Source: Epiperipatus broadwayi (Eukaryota > Onychophora > Udeonychophora > Euonychophora > Peripatidae). From it: 64,000 nt of DNA. The notes under the pieces are model-generated. The model was not told the origin of the DNA and ran no database searches. It saw only the letters and a list, made by a program, of their open reading frames with translations. The stretch lies in the NCBI GenBank assembly GCA_028023455.1, contig JAQFVV010000443.1, positions 62,001-126,000 on the forward strand, read 5' to 3'. Positions within the stretch are counted from its first letter, which is position 1. Each line of letters starts with the position of its first letter. Below are positions 47,961 to 59,129 of this stretch, piece by piece. Position numbers and translations under genes: made by a program.

Positions 47961-50390
47961 AATTTTCAAGCAATCTTTGAATATTCATATAAATCATCTC
48001 TGAATTTAGCATTATTTGAAATATTGTCAACAATTTATATTTCTTGCACAATCTATCGTATGTATGAAAAAAGTTGCCGTCTTATAGATTTTTCTACTTT
48101 GAAGAATTCTTGTATTTGAATTAGGAATGATTGATAATACATAAAAATAGAAAGCAATACTTTTAAATTATACACTTAAGTTTTTTTTTCCTATTATTAT
48201 AATTAGTTAGCATAGAAGTGAAAAGAAAAATATAAGAAGGAATAAAGTTAGTAATATAATATATAGTTTCATTTAATTTTATTTTGATAAATCACCATGA
48301 AAATTGTTTTGATAAAAATGGACATGGCATTGTAAGTAGAGAAAGAATCTTTTTTAGCAGATTTTCAGATAAGTTTAATATAAACTCAAGTAGGTAGTTG
48401 TAAGTAGAAAATTAAAAAAAGTGGATTGGTCATTAGGTTAGAAGATATATAGTAGGCCTATGTTTTTAAATATTTAGAAAATAGATTAACTAGAAAATTA
48501 AAAATAGAGATTAAAAAAAGGTTTGTTAAATACGTTAAATAGAAAGTTGTGTGATTAAAATAAATTTTTTGTTAAATATTATATCCAAAGTATAATTTAT
48601 ATAAAACAAAAAACTTGGATAAATAGAAAAACAGAGGGAAAACAGCTTGAAAACATTTAAAAAACTAGTATTTGAGAACTAAAAAAAATATTCAAAAGCA
48701 CTAAATAAGAAAGGCATTAGTAATGAAAACAGTTAATGGTTAATGAGAAAAATATATCGAAAAATTAAAAAGCAGAAAAGAAATTGCATTGTACATATAT
48801 TAGGAATATGTGAGGGTTCAGAAGAAATTTAAAAAAAATAGATGCTTGGAGAAGTGCCACACTTGCTAATTAAAAATAACTAATGCTTATATATATAAGC
48901 ACCGCATTGAAAAAGCATTAAGATGAATAGAAAACCAAAAACATCAAAGAAAGAATAGTTACATCTAATTCTGTTGTTACATGATAGATTGGTTCTTGAA
49001 AATTACATGAAAAAAAAAATACATTGCATATATATGGGAGATTAGAAGAATGGTCCCCCACCTAAGAAATCATGAAAATAATGAAATAAATCATATGAAA
49101 AATTATGTTTAAACTTTATAAATCATATGAAGAATCTTGCTTAAATATTATATTTTTTGTGTGCTATCAAATTTTATTTAATAAACATTGCACATATATA
49201 AAAATAAATAAACATAAATTTCATTTGAAAAAGAAAAACAAAGAATTAATGAACAAAAAATTGGGCGGAATAGCATGTAAATCAAAATGCTTTCCTACAA
49301 ACGTTGCTTCTCTGGTTGCAAAACAATCTAAAATTTGAATTTTAGTATCCAAAGAAATTCCTTTCCTCTTCTTTTTTTGTAGGTGAATTATTTGACATTG
49401 TATGAGGGTTACTGAAAAATATTTCAGTTTTAATTAACAAAACATAAATTTGAAAATATGCATGCAATATATAACTTATTATCTATTAAATTCCAACAAA
49501 ATTAATAAATCAAATCTTGCTTTAAATTTTATTAAATTTTTTTACCTCAACACCAACAAGTTACATTTTTTTTAAAAAAAAACCTAAAATCAAATCCACC
49601 AAAAAAACCATCATCACCAACAAGGTATATCCCCTTTCCAAACAAAACATCAAAAACATTAAAATGCAGACAAATTTCCCCATTTGAAGAAATATTGGTG
49701 AGAGAAGAAATTTTTGAAAAATAATAGGAAATAAAGAGATGAAAACATTTTTTTAATCAAATGATTATGATAATAACAAACATAAATTGTTTTTCTTAGT
49801 TTTTTTGATTAATTGTGTCATTTCAAACAATTTGTGTAAAAAAAGAATTTTTTTTTTTTAAATCTTAATTAAATCAAAATCATTTTAAAAAAGTTCATGT
49901 AAAAACAGAAGTGTATACTCTTCATAAAGCATATCAACATATGTTTGCAAAATTTGTTATATATATATAATAATATTTCTAGTTATAATTTTCATATGTA
50001 TATTCTATAGGAATTCTTTGAATGTCAGACTTTCTAGAGTCAATTTAAAAATTATGCAAAAAATATCACTCAATATCAATCTATTATACTAGATAAATTC
50101 ATTTTTCATCTGATTAATACATAGCCACAAAAAATGTTATTTGAAAATTTATTCAAATGATTCCAGAAAGTGAAGGGTTCTTATAGTATATGCATATGAT
50201 GATAATCACTTCAGAAATGTAATTATATATTCTCGGTTCTACATATTTAATAGCTAGTTTGTTTAAAAGATTGTTAAAACCAATAGTATATATACAACAC
50301 ATCTTAAGTACTTCTCTTCATCTCCATTACAAAAAAATATATAAAAGTTTAAATTTCATTACTAAAAAAAATTGATTAATTATTAAAATT
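47961..50390. other. AT-rich intron, nothing recognised
   Basis: A-rich plus-strand stretch at 48,180-49,100 without clear repeats. The donor side of the KANSL2 exon is at 50,395. Confidence 0.5.
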
Positions 50391-50395
50391 CTTAC

Positions 50396-50610
50396 CAATT
50401 ATTTTACTGGCTAAGCTTTCATGAGCAAAAGATTTTTTATTTAACAAGATATCATTAGAGACATCTCTCCTAGTTCCAGAACTAGAACCTGGTTGGCTAT
50501 TATAATGATCTAATTCATCGAGTAATGACTCTGGAGTATCTTTTACCCATCTTTTTTGACTAGCTTTTTGACGCATAATGGTTGCTTTCCTAGAATGCTC
50601 TGCACAGTAT
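50396..50610 (-). CDS. KANSL2: KANSL2 exon with end of first zinc cluster
   Basis: This is the most 5' KANSL2 exon in the window, 215 nt. It opens with one base completing a codon, then 71 codons, then one base. It begins YCAEHSRKA, the last Cys and His of the first C3HC3H-type zinc cluster of NSL2 proteins (family pattern FCAEH). A basic stretch follows, with MRQK and KRW, and then a polar Ser/Pro-rich linker with TPESLLDELDHY. The acceptor is TTTTGTTCAG and the donor is G|GTAAG, so the ATG at 50,618 seen in a naive ORF lies in the intron and is not a start. The earlier part of the zinc cluster must be encoded upstream of this exon; I found no convincing match between 50,611 and 64,000. Base composition is clearly less AT-rich than the flanks. 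Confidence 0.9.
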
Positions 50611-51278
50611 CTGAACAAAAGAAAGTTTTCAATTTTTATTAAATATAGAATTATTTATACTTATAATAATAATTATTATAGGGTAAGCATTTTAAAAGTA
50701 ATAACACACTATAAACATTTCAAGAACTACTTACATTATAAACTTAAAAAATGAATATTATATTTTATTAAGCCTTTTATTAAAAAAAATGGTTGAAATA
50801 AAATCTATTTGTAATCAGTACGACAAACAATTCTATTAAATTTTTGATCAGAATTGTTTTTGCTACCTCATATTGGTAAATATAACAGTCTTAACATGTG
50901 ATACATATTTCCAATGCTGTAGAAAGAATATTTAATAAATGATATTTGTTAAGCTATACAAAATTCAATATCCAAGCCAGTATGTATCATTCTCTAAAAG
51001 TTGCAATTAGATCAACTGTTCTTTCTAAGACACTACTTATATTTAAATCTTTGCTATCATTGTTGTTCCTTTTGTGTTATGAATACAATGAGCTGCAGCT
51101 TTCACTGTACTATTAGTCACTACATATTGATGCATAATACTTATCTACATATATTGGCTTCCTTTTTGCACAAAATTTCAGCTAAAGCCATTTGTTTACA
51201 TGAGTAAGAAAAGTCAGTGCTAACATGTATTTTGTACTGCTCTCATATATTTATTGATATACAATTACATTTTAAATA
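50611..51278. other. intron upstream of KANSL2 exon, unassigned
   Basis: Minus-strand sequence at 51,040-51,240 has higher complexity (open pieces such as MLALTFLTHVNKWL and FCAKRKPIYVDKYYAS) but with stops and no recognised family. It may be a decayed transposon. Confidence 0.3.
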
Positions 51279-51290
51279 TCTACACAAGTA

Positions 51291-51400
51291 GTCTTGCATT
51301 GGTGGTCGAGAGGTCAGCGCGACTGCCTTGCACTTGCAGGCAGTTGCCCGGGTTGCAGGTTTGCGTCCTGGCCGATGCTATGACACTTAAAAAAAAAAAA
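51291..51400 (+). mobile_element. tRNA-derived SINE, full-length with TSD and A tail
   Basis: TCTACACAAGTA occurs immediately before (51,279-51,290) and after (51,401-51,412) the insert. The body has a tRNA-like A box (GGTGGTCGAGAGG, as in Ser/Leu tRNAs) and a B box (GGTTTGCGTCC, two changes from consensus). It ends in a run of 12 A. GC content is far above the surroundings. Intact TSD and tail show a recent insertion by LINE machinery, such as an RTE or other LINE in this genome. Confidence 0.88.
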
Positions 51401-51901
51401 TCTACACAAGTAATTTGTATTATTTTAGATAATATAGATATATGTGCAGAAAGATATATAAATAAAATCAGTTGCTAAAAACATTTTAGTTTAGAAGTAC
51501 ATTTTCACATTACTTTTAATTATTTATTGTTTTTTTTTCTTATAGTTACTAATTTTAGAAATGAAATAAATGATACTAATTCTATTTCATTCAAGGCTAA
51601 TGGAAGGTGAAAAATATTTCATTATGTTTAAAGCTTTCTTTTAATTATGCAACAAGGTATACACATCACTCTTTCATCAATATTAATAGATTGAAGTCAA
51701 ATTATGTAAAAAAAAAAAAAACTACTTCAAGTGTAATAAAAATAAATAACAGATGTCCAGAGGAAGAAATACTTTGGGGGAGGAGAAATAATACTTTAAG
51801 TAAATTTATTGTAGAAATATTCTTATATGGCCAATAAATACATTAATAATTATAAATTAAAATTTTTTTGAAAATATTTTGGTTAGATTATTATAAATAG
51901 T

Positions 51902-52052
51902 TTAAAAATTATGTTTGGATGACTTTACAAAGTCAATTGCCACTGGAAGCTTGGGAGAAACACATATAATCATCAATAAGAATAGCAGATCTTCAATCAG
52001 CTGTTCATCAGACGGTAATGCAGCAATTTGAGCAAATATACCATTCGTACAT
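51902..52052 (-). CDS. possible terminal exon of an unknown minus-strand gene
   Basis: I do not recognise this. After a good acceptor (TTGTTTGCAG at about 52,053) an open frame of 49 codons runs to a TAA at 51,902. It contains FAQIAALPSDEQLIEDLLFL and ICVSPKLPVAIDFVK, with more even base composition than its flanks. An AATAAA lies about 95 nt downstream on the same strand (51,810-51,805). That pattern fits the last coding exon of a gene, which would then lie inside a KANSL2 intron or upstream of it. It could equally be an ancient repeat with a chance frame. No partner exon is established. Confidence 0.22.
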
Positions 52053-52059
52053 CTGCAAA

Positions 52060-52920
52060 CAATTAACACATCTTATAAAATTCAAAATCCATAATCTAAC
52101 AATGAAGTAAGTTTTCCAATAAGGGAAAAAGCAACTTTGAAATGCTCTGCTTATATAATGTGATGGTTAAATTATTAACAAAATTCTAAAAATGGAAGGG
52201 AATAGTGTTGTGTCACTAAATCAAGAAGTTGTACAAAATACTAATAAATTCATCTGAATGTCTTACTGAGCACAGAAATGAAGCTCCACATATTAATAAT
52301 AAATTACCCTGCTGAAAGAGACATAGTAAAAGTGAAATTCCACATCAATATCAGTGAATTCAAGTTGAAGCTACACTACATGATCACTAAACAAAGTTGT
52401 TTTCATACAGGATCTGAACTATATATATATGATTTAATCATTTTGAATTCTAACTATAAACTATTGCTTTGGTAAAATTATCACACTAACTTATAATGTT
52501 TTATCTGATGATGGGTCAAAACTGTAATTTCCTTTAATATATGACCTCTTGGCCATTTTCATTTTATACTCATTTTGTCATACAACTTCATCAATAATGA
52601 CGTTTTAATTTAAAAAAAAAAATCTGCAGAGGTCAATATTCAGTATTTTAGCAAAAAATTGATACTTCTGTTGCTCTATATGATATTACAAAGGCTGTCT
52701 GTCCATCCTCTTTTATCTTATATCGTGCTTCAAAGAGCCAACTATCTATTTCTCCTATTATTGAATATGAGGTTCTAACTATCAACATCAGACAATGCAT
52801 ACAAAATCTTTTATTCTTTCATAATAGATTTTGAATAGGAAAATATATTTTCCATAATTATTTACATTTATAATTAATTTTTCACAATATATTGATTAAT
52901 ACTGTACTTAAATATAGATC
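52060..52920. other. unassigned, possible old repeat
   Basis: On the minus strand at about 52,780-52,660 an open piece reads SYSIIGEIDSWLFEARYKIK then EDGQTAFVISYRATE, without recognised homology. CTGATGATGGGTCAAAAC at about 52,506 resembles a repeat-end motif. Not classified. Confidence 0.3.
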
Positions 52921-52924
52921 TTTA

Positions 52925-53155
52925 TTCAAAAATATTTAATTTTTAGAAGAAAAATAATCAAGAGAAATGAATAATGTTAGACTGTTATTAATAAATCAAT
53001 GACATTCTGTGATTGCAAGTAGATTATTTACGAATAATATGGTTACATTTTTATTAATAAATATTTAATTTTAGAATAAGAAAAAACAAGAGAAAGGAAT
53101 AATCAACATTTCAACTACTAAGGTCAATGGCAACTATAAGTAAATGGTTGAAAAA
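52925..53155 (+). repeat. direct repeat, two diverged units of about 128 bp
   Basis: ATATTTAATTTTTAGAAGAA...CAAGAGAAATGAATAAT near 52,932 recurs as ATATTTAATTTTAGAATAAG...CAAGAGAAAGGAATAAT near 53,063. The similarity fades after about 90 bp. Confidence 0.55.
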
Positions 53156-53499
53156 TAATTCTTTTAATTTACTGCAGACAATTTTTCTTAACATTTTTTA
53201 TAGTTATGAACTTTTTTTCATTTTATATGAGCAATTTGAATGTAAAATAAATCAATTTTTAGAAGCTAAATTAAAACAATTCTGATTATTTTACTTTAAC
53301 ATTTTTATTAATATAAATGTGACAAAAACCTACAGAATAAAGATTAAATCAAAGTTTAACATTTAACTAATATTCTTGATAAAATCCCTTATATCAAATT
53401 GGAAAAGAATAAATATCTTTATGCTGTTCTTCCATAAAATAATAATCAGAAAATAATAAATTCTTACAACAGCTATATAAATATCAATTTTATATATAT

Positions 53500-53562
53500 A
53501 CCTAAAAAGCCATTTTCAGCACCTGATTCGGTGCCCTTTTCAAAAGTTAATCCTTTATATGG
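53500..53562. repeat. hairpin-bearing repeat, copy 3 (diverged)
   Basis: CCTAAAAAGCCATTTTCAGC, then the hairpin GCACC-TGATTC-GGTGC, then CCCTTTTCAAAAGTTAATCC. The stem bases differ from copies 1 and 2 but remain paired. Confidence 0.6.
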
Positions 53563-53564
53563 AT

Positions 53565-55190
53565 TTTTTTAATATTCCATTTCTTTTTATTATCATGATG
53601 TATTCATATTCCTCTATTAATAGTATTAAATTGCATTCATATAATTATGTTTTATATCATATTATCATGTTTTATAGGTTACTTACCAGAGATAGTAATG
53701 TTTCTGCAACTATGTCATATGTTAAACCCAATTATTCCTCATTATTATTTGATAACTAAATATTAAGGTGTAACTTAAAAGTTATATTTGGAATGTCACA
53801 ACCCACCTCACCAATTCTGTTTATAAGGTATATTTTTGAGTATTTTTTTTTTTAAAAGGGTTAATTATTCATTTAAATAATTTAAAAGGTTATAATCCAC
53901 TGGAAATAACATTAATCACTTGATTGATAAAATGAAAGGGCAAATGAGAGAAGATAATGAAATATAGTTAAAATGCTTATCTTAAAATTCAATATTAGAG
54001 TCTGATAATTTAATCAAAATTAAAATATTAGAGTATTAGAATTTCAATTAAGACTTATGCTAATAAGTTTCCATTAAACTACCATTGGTTCTTAATTAGT
54101 CATATTGATTGTCCTTAATTTTTGCCACAATATATAATTACATGAGACAAATGTCAGATGCATAATAAAGGATGATTAATTTTCTGTTAATTATTGCTGG
54201 ATAGATAGATGCTTACCTAGATGTTGTTGGTTTTTTTAATTGAAGTATTTATTAATTTTTAGTTATAGTTAACACAAGGATTTTTCATAATGCTTCATCA
54301 GCCCTTACTTTTAAGATTACATATGATTGTCAATATGACATATGATAGAAGTATACCCGTGTCTAGCTGTTATATAAAATGTTGAATTTCCAGCAAATTC
54401 ATGAAACTTTAGTTATACTGGATATCAATAAACATTATCTACCTAGGCTATCTTTATTGTTCCCTTCTTAATAATTAGAGCAGATACTATTTCCTGCCAC
54501 AAACTTATTGTTTAAATACCCGATGATCTTATGTTTGTATGACTAGGTTGAGACCAATATACCATTTATAAGAACATTTTATTAGAATAAGAATCATAGG
54601 TGACATTAAGATGTTGTAATGCTGGGTTTTCCTTTTACAACCTAGAGTTTTAAGTCAAGATGATTGTTATTTTAATATCATTACATTTTGAAGTCTCACT
54701 CATTAGCCTGATATATATCTTTAGATTTTTGAAAATGACCTATACTAATAAATGTTTGAATTGTTTGTTTATTACATGATGCCTTTGTAAGTGAAGCTGA
54801 TGTTTATATATGAGAAATCTTAAGTTAGTCATACATGATATTTAAGTATATTGTTTATAGTAGTATTCCTAAATACAATCACCCTATCCATGCAGAGATA
54901 AATATAATGCATGAATCTATAAATAACAGTGTCCATGTCTCACACACATGTTGTCTCATGTGAAAGTGTTAATTAAGTACAGGGATTATATTAATGCAGT
55001 TATTCTTAACACAGTGCTGAATCCATCATCTAATATAGGGAAGAAATAAAATAGAAATCAAATGTTTAGTATATAATGATAAGCTCAACATGAATAGAAA
55101 TTTTACTTTATGCACTAAAGTGATTATATTAATTTGTTTATGGGCCCTTTCAAATCCATGTTTCATTCCGAAGATTATAGCTCAGATGGA
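53565..55190. other. AT-rich intron, nothing recognised
   Basis: No coding segment, terminal repeat or array seen. Confidence 0.5.
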
Positions 55191-55194
55191 TATT

Positions 55195-55480
55195 TTAATG
55201 ATACCTTATATTCAAACCCTAACTGGACTATAATTAATATTGTTTTGTATTCATCTCTAATAGTTTGGTGAAATGTCTTATATCCAACTCAGAGTATTAT
55301 AAATTAAAGATTATATCCAATATTGAAATATTATAGCAATGATACCTTATGTTTGAACCCTAACTGGGGCAATATTAATGCTTTTATATATAACTTAAAT
55401 GAGTTAGTCAAATGTTTGCATCCAATTTATGGAATTATTAGTGGAATGTTATGTAATAAGAATAGATTATTAATACAAAC
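55195..55480 (+). repeat. direct repeat, two units of about 142 bp
   Basis: AATGATACCTTAT.TT..AACCCTAACTGG occurs at about 55,197 and 55,339. Further shared blocks include TTA.TCCAA.T.A.AG..TTAT. The 77-codon ORF at 55,323 falls inside and has no recognisable motif. Confidence 0.6.
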
Positions 55481-55489
55481 CTATATTAA

Positions 55490-57245
55490 AATCACAACCT
55501 GGCCTATTGTAACATTTCTTTATTTGAGGTATATGAATGTTACAAATTACCCATAACCAATTTTATATATGTAAATTTTATATAGTTCCTCTTCATAATC
55601 ATAATAAATTATTTTTATACCCATTACCTTGAGGTGTTAGTTTCATTTTTAAGTAATGAAATATTTTTATAGTTTTTATATAAGATAGGTATCCAATGGT
55701 TTTGAGACTTTTGTAATCTTCCTGATCTAAAAGAATATAAAAGTAGAAAATGTTAGTGATATCAAAAGCTGTAGCCAAATGAAGATATCTGGGGAACTGA
55801 GTGTAATGTTTACTTTTATGTTATTTGGGTAATACATACAAGTTCTAGAATTATTAACTTTACTAAATTGCAAATATTGACCATTACAATATAAGTTATT
55901 CCAAATAAAAAAGTAAACAAAACAAAATTTTAATTTTCTAGTAAACATTGTTGATCCATATGTATGAAATTATAATAATCAATTATTAATGTCATAGATA
56001 CTGTATTATTATTTTTTTTTTGCATTTTATTTATCATCAATCTTGTCATTTGCAAAAAATAGTAGCTTATAATTAAAATGCTTAAGTACAGTATTCTAAA
56101 AGTCTCACTAATATTGTTTTATTTAAATTTGTTTTAAGCAATCTCCTAATAAACACAAAAAACGATTGATTGCTTTCTGCTCTTTTTAATTCACAAAATC
56201 ATTATTAACAATTAACAAAGTGAAAATTCAAAGGGGGGGAAAGGCACTTTTCACTTTCTTTAACTTTTAGTTCACACATTGTATTTAATTTTTCATTTTA
56301 AAAATATATTAATTCTTCCTTGATTTCAAGATAGTTAAAACTATTAAAAGCAATTTTAAAAAAATGTTTAAGTATATCATATATATTGCATATGTGGGTA
56401 AATGTACTGTCTATTTTTATTAATTGTGAAAAATGTATACATTAAAATTTTTTTAATTTAAATGTATTATAAATGAATGTAATAATAAGCAGCCATTTAA
56501 AAGTGAGTAAAACCATTCCAACTCAAAAAAAAAAAAAGTAGATACAATTTTCAGAACCATATGGTAATTTGAAATTTTTAATAAATGAAAATTGTAAAAC
56601 TGAAGTAATCATTTAATGATTTAGTTACATGTCTTAAAAGACCAAGAATATAAGTACTTTGAGATATTTGTGCAATTTTTGAAGCTTCCAGTGACGATTG
56701 TAAACATAATGAACTTGGGATAATTTAATAAAAATTTTGCATTATATTTTGTCAGAAAAACAGCTAAACCTCCACAAAGTTTATAAAATTTGGATAAATC
56801 ATAAAGAATGATGTGAAAAAAATAAAGGACTAATTATTATTATTAAGTTTTATTACTATTTTTAAGGATACTGTGGCATAATCCTGAACACCAATGTTTA
56901 TTTTTTTTATTATAGATTATTATTGGTATATTTATCCCACCACAAAACTATGACAATAAATTTAATAATTCAAGCTACAGGGATTTTTTTTTTAAAAAAA
57001 TACCTGCATGAGGATTTTCAAGAAATTATAAATGTTCAATGCCTTCCAGTTATCAGAATAAATCATGGATTCATCAGCTATATTTTTTTTAATAGCATCC
57101 AAAAGAATAGTTTGGAAGTTATTATAAAGCACTCACAAGTCTGTCTGTACAAGCCATCGAATAACTATTGTTGTGTTCTCCCCTGTTGGTTTTTTCACTT
57201 GCTTGAAAAACTTTAGCATTTATACATGAGGCGATTTTTAAAAAA
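55490..57245. other. AT-rich stretch, nothing recognised
   Basis: The 97-codon ORF at 56,923 shows no motif; composition is that of the intron background. Confidence 0.5.
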
Positions 57246-57249
57246 ATAT

Positions 57250-59125
57250 AAATACTGTGTTACCTTGAATATAAGATGTAACCGAATTTAAGACGCAGTA
57301 GTATTAAAACCCCAAAAATTGGAAAAAAATTTACCCCTGAATTTAAGATGCATCATCATCAGCAGCAGCCATTATCAATCCACTGCAAGATGAAGGTCTC
57401 TCCAAGTTCAATCCATCTTCTCTGATCTTTAGCTTCTCTTCTCCACATCACCCCTGCAAACTTTCTTATTTCATCCATCCATCTCACATGTGGTCTCTTT
57501 CTGGATCTTTTACAATCTCTTGGAATCTAGCTTAAGATTTCAATTATCCATCCATTATCATCTCTTTTAGCAATATTTCCAGTCCAACTCCACTTCAGTC
57601 TTTTAATTTTTTCAATGAGATCAGTAACACCTGTTTGTTCTCTTATTCATATATTGCGTTTTCGATCTCTTCTTGTTACTCCCAGCATGCATCTCTCTAT
57701 ACTTCTTTGAGTGGTTTGAAGTCTGTATTGCTCTTCTATTAAGTGTCCAAGTCTCAGATCCATAAATAAGAACTGGTAAAACACATTTATTAAAAACCTT
57801 CCTTTTCAAACACATAGACATATTTCCTTTTAGTATCAAGTTATTTCTACCAAAAGCAATCCAACCAAATTTAATTCTATGATTAATTTCATCCATTATG
57901 TTTCCATCTGTATTAATAATCTGGCCAAGGTATTTGTAGCAGTTAACTTCTTCTAACTCATCATAATCAATCTTTATTTTCATATTTTGAGAAAATTCAT
58001 TAAACATTATTTTAGTCTTTTGAACATTTATCTTTAGTCCTACTTTCATCTGACAACTCCTGCAACATTTCTTGCAGCTCTAAAGCATTATTTGCAAAAA
58101 CAACTACATCAACTGCAAAATTTAAATGACTTAAATAATCTCCATTTACTTTCACTACTTTAGCTTCCCATTTTAATCCACAAAAAACTTCTTGCACTTA
58201 AATAGGAACTAATATAAATACAATAAGCTCATCTAAAAATTATTTTGAAAAACTTCTTCCATATGCGGTAATTTCACTTTCTAAATCTTCACTATTCCAT
58301 TAGGGTACATCATCTTCAGCCATTTAAATTGCAGTTGAATATTATAATTTCTTTCATGTAAAAGTACATTTTTTTTTATTAAAATCTGAATGATTTTTGT
58401 AAAATAATTTATATTTTTACAAATATTTTCTTAAAAAAAAATTTAAATGTATAAAAAAGATTTTAAAATATGTTTTCACTATGAAAATCAAAACAAAGAT
58501 ACCGGAATTATTAAAATCAGCAAAATAACGTTAAAAGTTACTAAAACATATTTTCACTTTGAAAATCAAAACGAAGATATAACTGTCAAAATCTTGACAG
58601 GCACTCTCTTATGTAGAAAACAAGAAACAACCAAACAGGGCCTTGGAAGGCAGACTCTTATCTCATTATTATATTCATTTGTTAGTTGCAAAAAAATTCT
58701 AAAGGTTACTTGGTACATTTTTCTCAATAAAATAATAAAATTGGCAAAATAACGTTAAAAGATTTTAAAACATACATTGTCTTATGTAGAAAATAAAAAA
58801 CAACAAATCAGAGCAAAGGCAGGTTCTTATATCATTGTTGTATTGATTTATTAATTGTAAAAAAAAATTCTAAAAGTTATTCAGTGTGATTTTATCAATA
58901 AAGTAATAGTAAAATCAGCAAAATAAAGTTAGAAGTAATGGTTTGAGAGTTAAAACTATTTACAAAATTAATCCAAAAAATATGGATTAAAGAACATTTA
59001 ACACGCTATTCTACACAAGTAATGATCATAATACTATGTGGATGTATAGTGTAAGATATCACTCTTCTTTTACAGGTCCAAAATTTGGAAAAAAAGTGCA
59101 TCTTATATTCGAAGTAATATGGTAA
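57250..59125. mobile_element. TIR element with nested RTE fragment
   Basis: The left end ACTGTGTTACCTTGAATATA (57,255) and the right end, read on the minus strand from about 59,125 (ACCATATTACTTCGAATATA), are inverted copies of about 30 bp continuing AAGATG. Both are followed inward by TTGGAAAAAAA-type sequence. The interior holds a minus-strand RTE fragment on the left and, at 58,440-58,940, direct repeats (CAGCAAAATAACGTTAAAAG near 58,517, with variants near 58,742 and 58,915; CTTATGTAGAAAA twice). The 101-codon ORF at 58,447 merely reads these repeats. No transposase was seen; the superfamily is not determined. Confidence 0.55.
57370..58200 (-). mobile_element. RTE-type LINE, reverse transcriptase C-terminal half
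   Basis: Reads right to left: VFCGLKWEAKVVKVNGDYLS and HLNFAVDVVVFANNALEL (the catalytic FADD is changed to FAVD); VGLKINVQKTKIMFNE; YKYLGQIINTDGNIMDEI; ILKGNMSMCLKRKVFNKC; YGSETWTLNRRAIQ. Then, in other frames towards 57,400, come the GHI.RRDD-type and final W.ELGE-type segments. Blocks are shared with the plus copy at 39-40 kb. Frameshifts and the lost Asp make it inactive. Confidence 0.85.
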
Positions 59126-59129
59126 TTAC

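Larger units (their letters stand above)
4546..50610 (-). other. KANSL2: KANSL2 gene body, partial (four exons, three introns)
   Basis: Four minus-strand coding blocks, in the order 50.6, 27.8, 16.2 and 4.8 kb, match successive parts of the NSL2/KANSL2 protein: end of the first zinc cluster, acidic linker, coiled helix, second zinc cluster. Each block has AG upstream and GT downstream. The junction phases fit exactly (ends +1, starts +2; ends +2, starts +1; ends +1, starts +2). In the family, KANSL2 is a scaffold subunit of the nuclear NSL histone acetyltransferase complex, which contains MOF/KAT8 and acetylates histone H4. The first and last exons lie outside the window. Introns of about 22.6, 11.5 and 11.2 kb hold almost all the transposons listed here. 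No promoter or poly(A) site of this gene is visible. Confidence 0.9.

Noticed and set aside
52500-52530. CTGATGATGGGTCAAAAC, another core-like string
   Set aside because: The GAAA block is missing and helices do not form.
54280-54320. CTGATGA...GAAA on the minus strand, hammerhead-like core
   Set aside because: The eight bases between the two core blocks cannot form stem II and no stem I or III is found.
58447-58752. 101-codon plus-strand ORF
   Set aside because: Reads through the direct repeats of the TIR element; the internal peptide repetition follows the DNA repeats.
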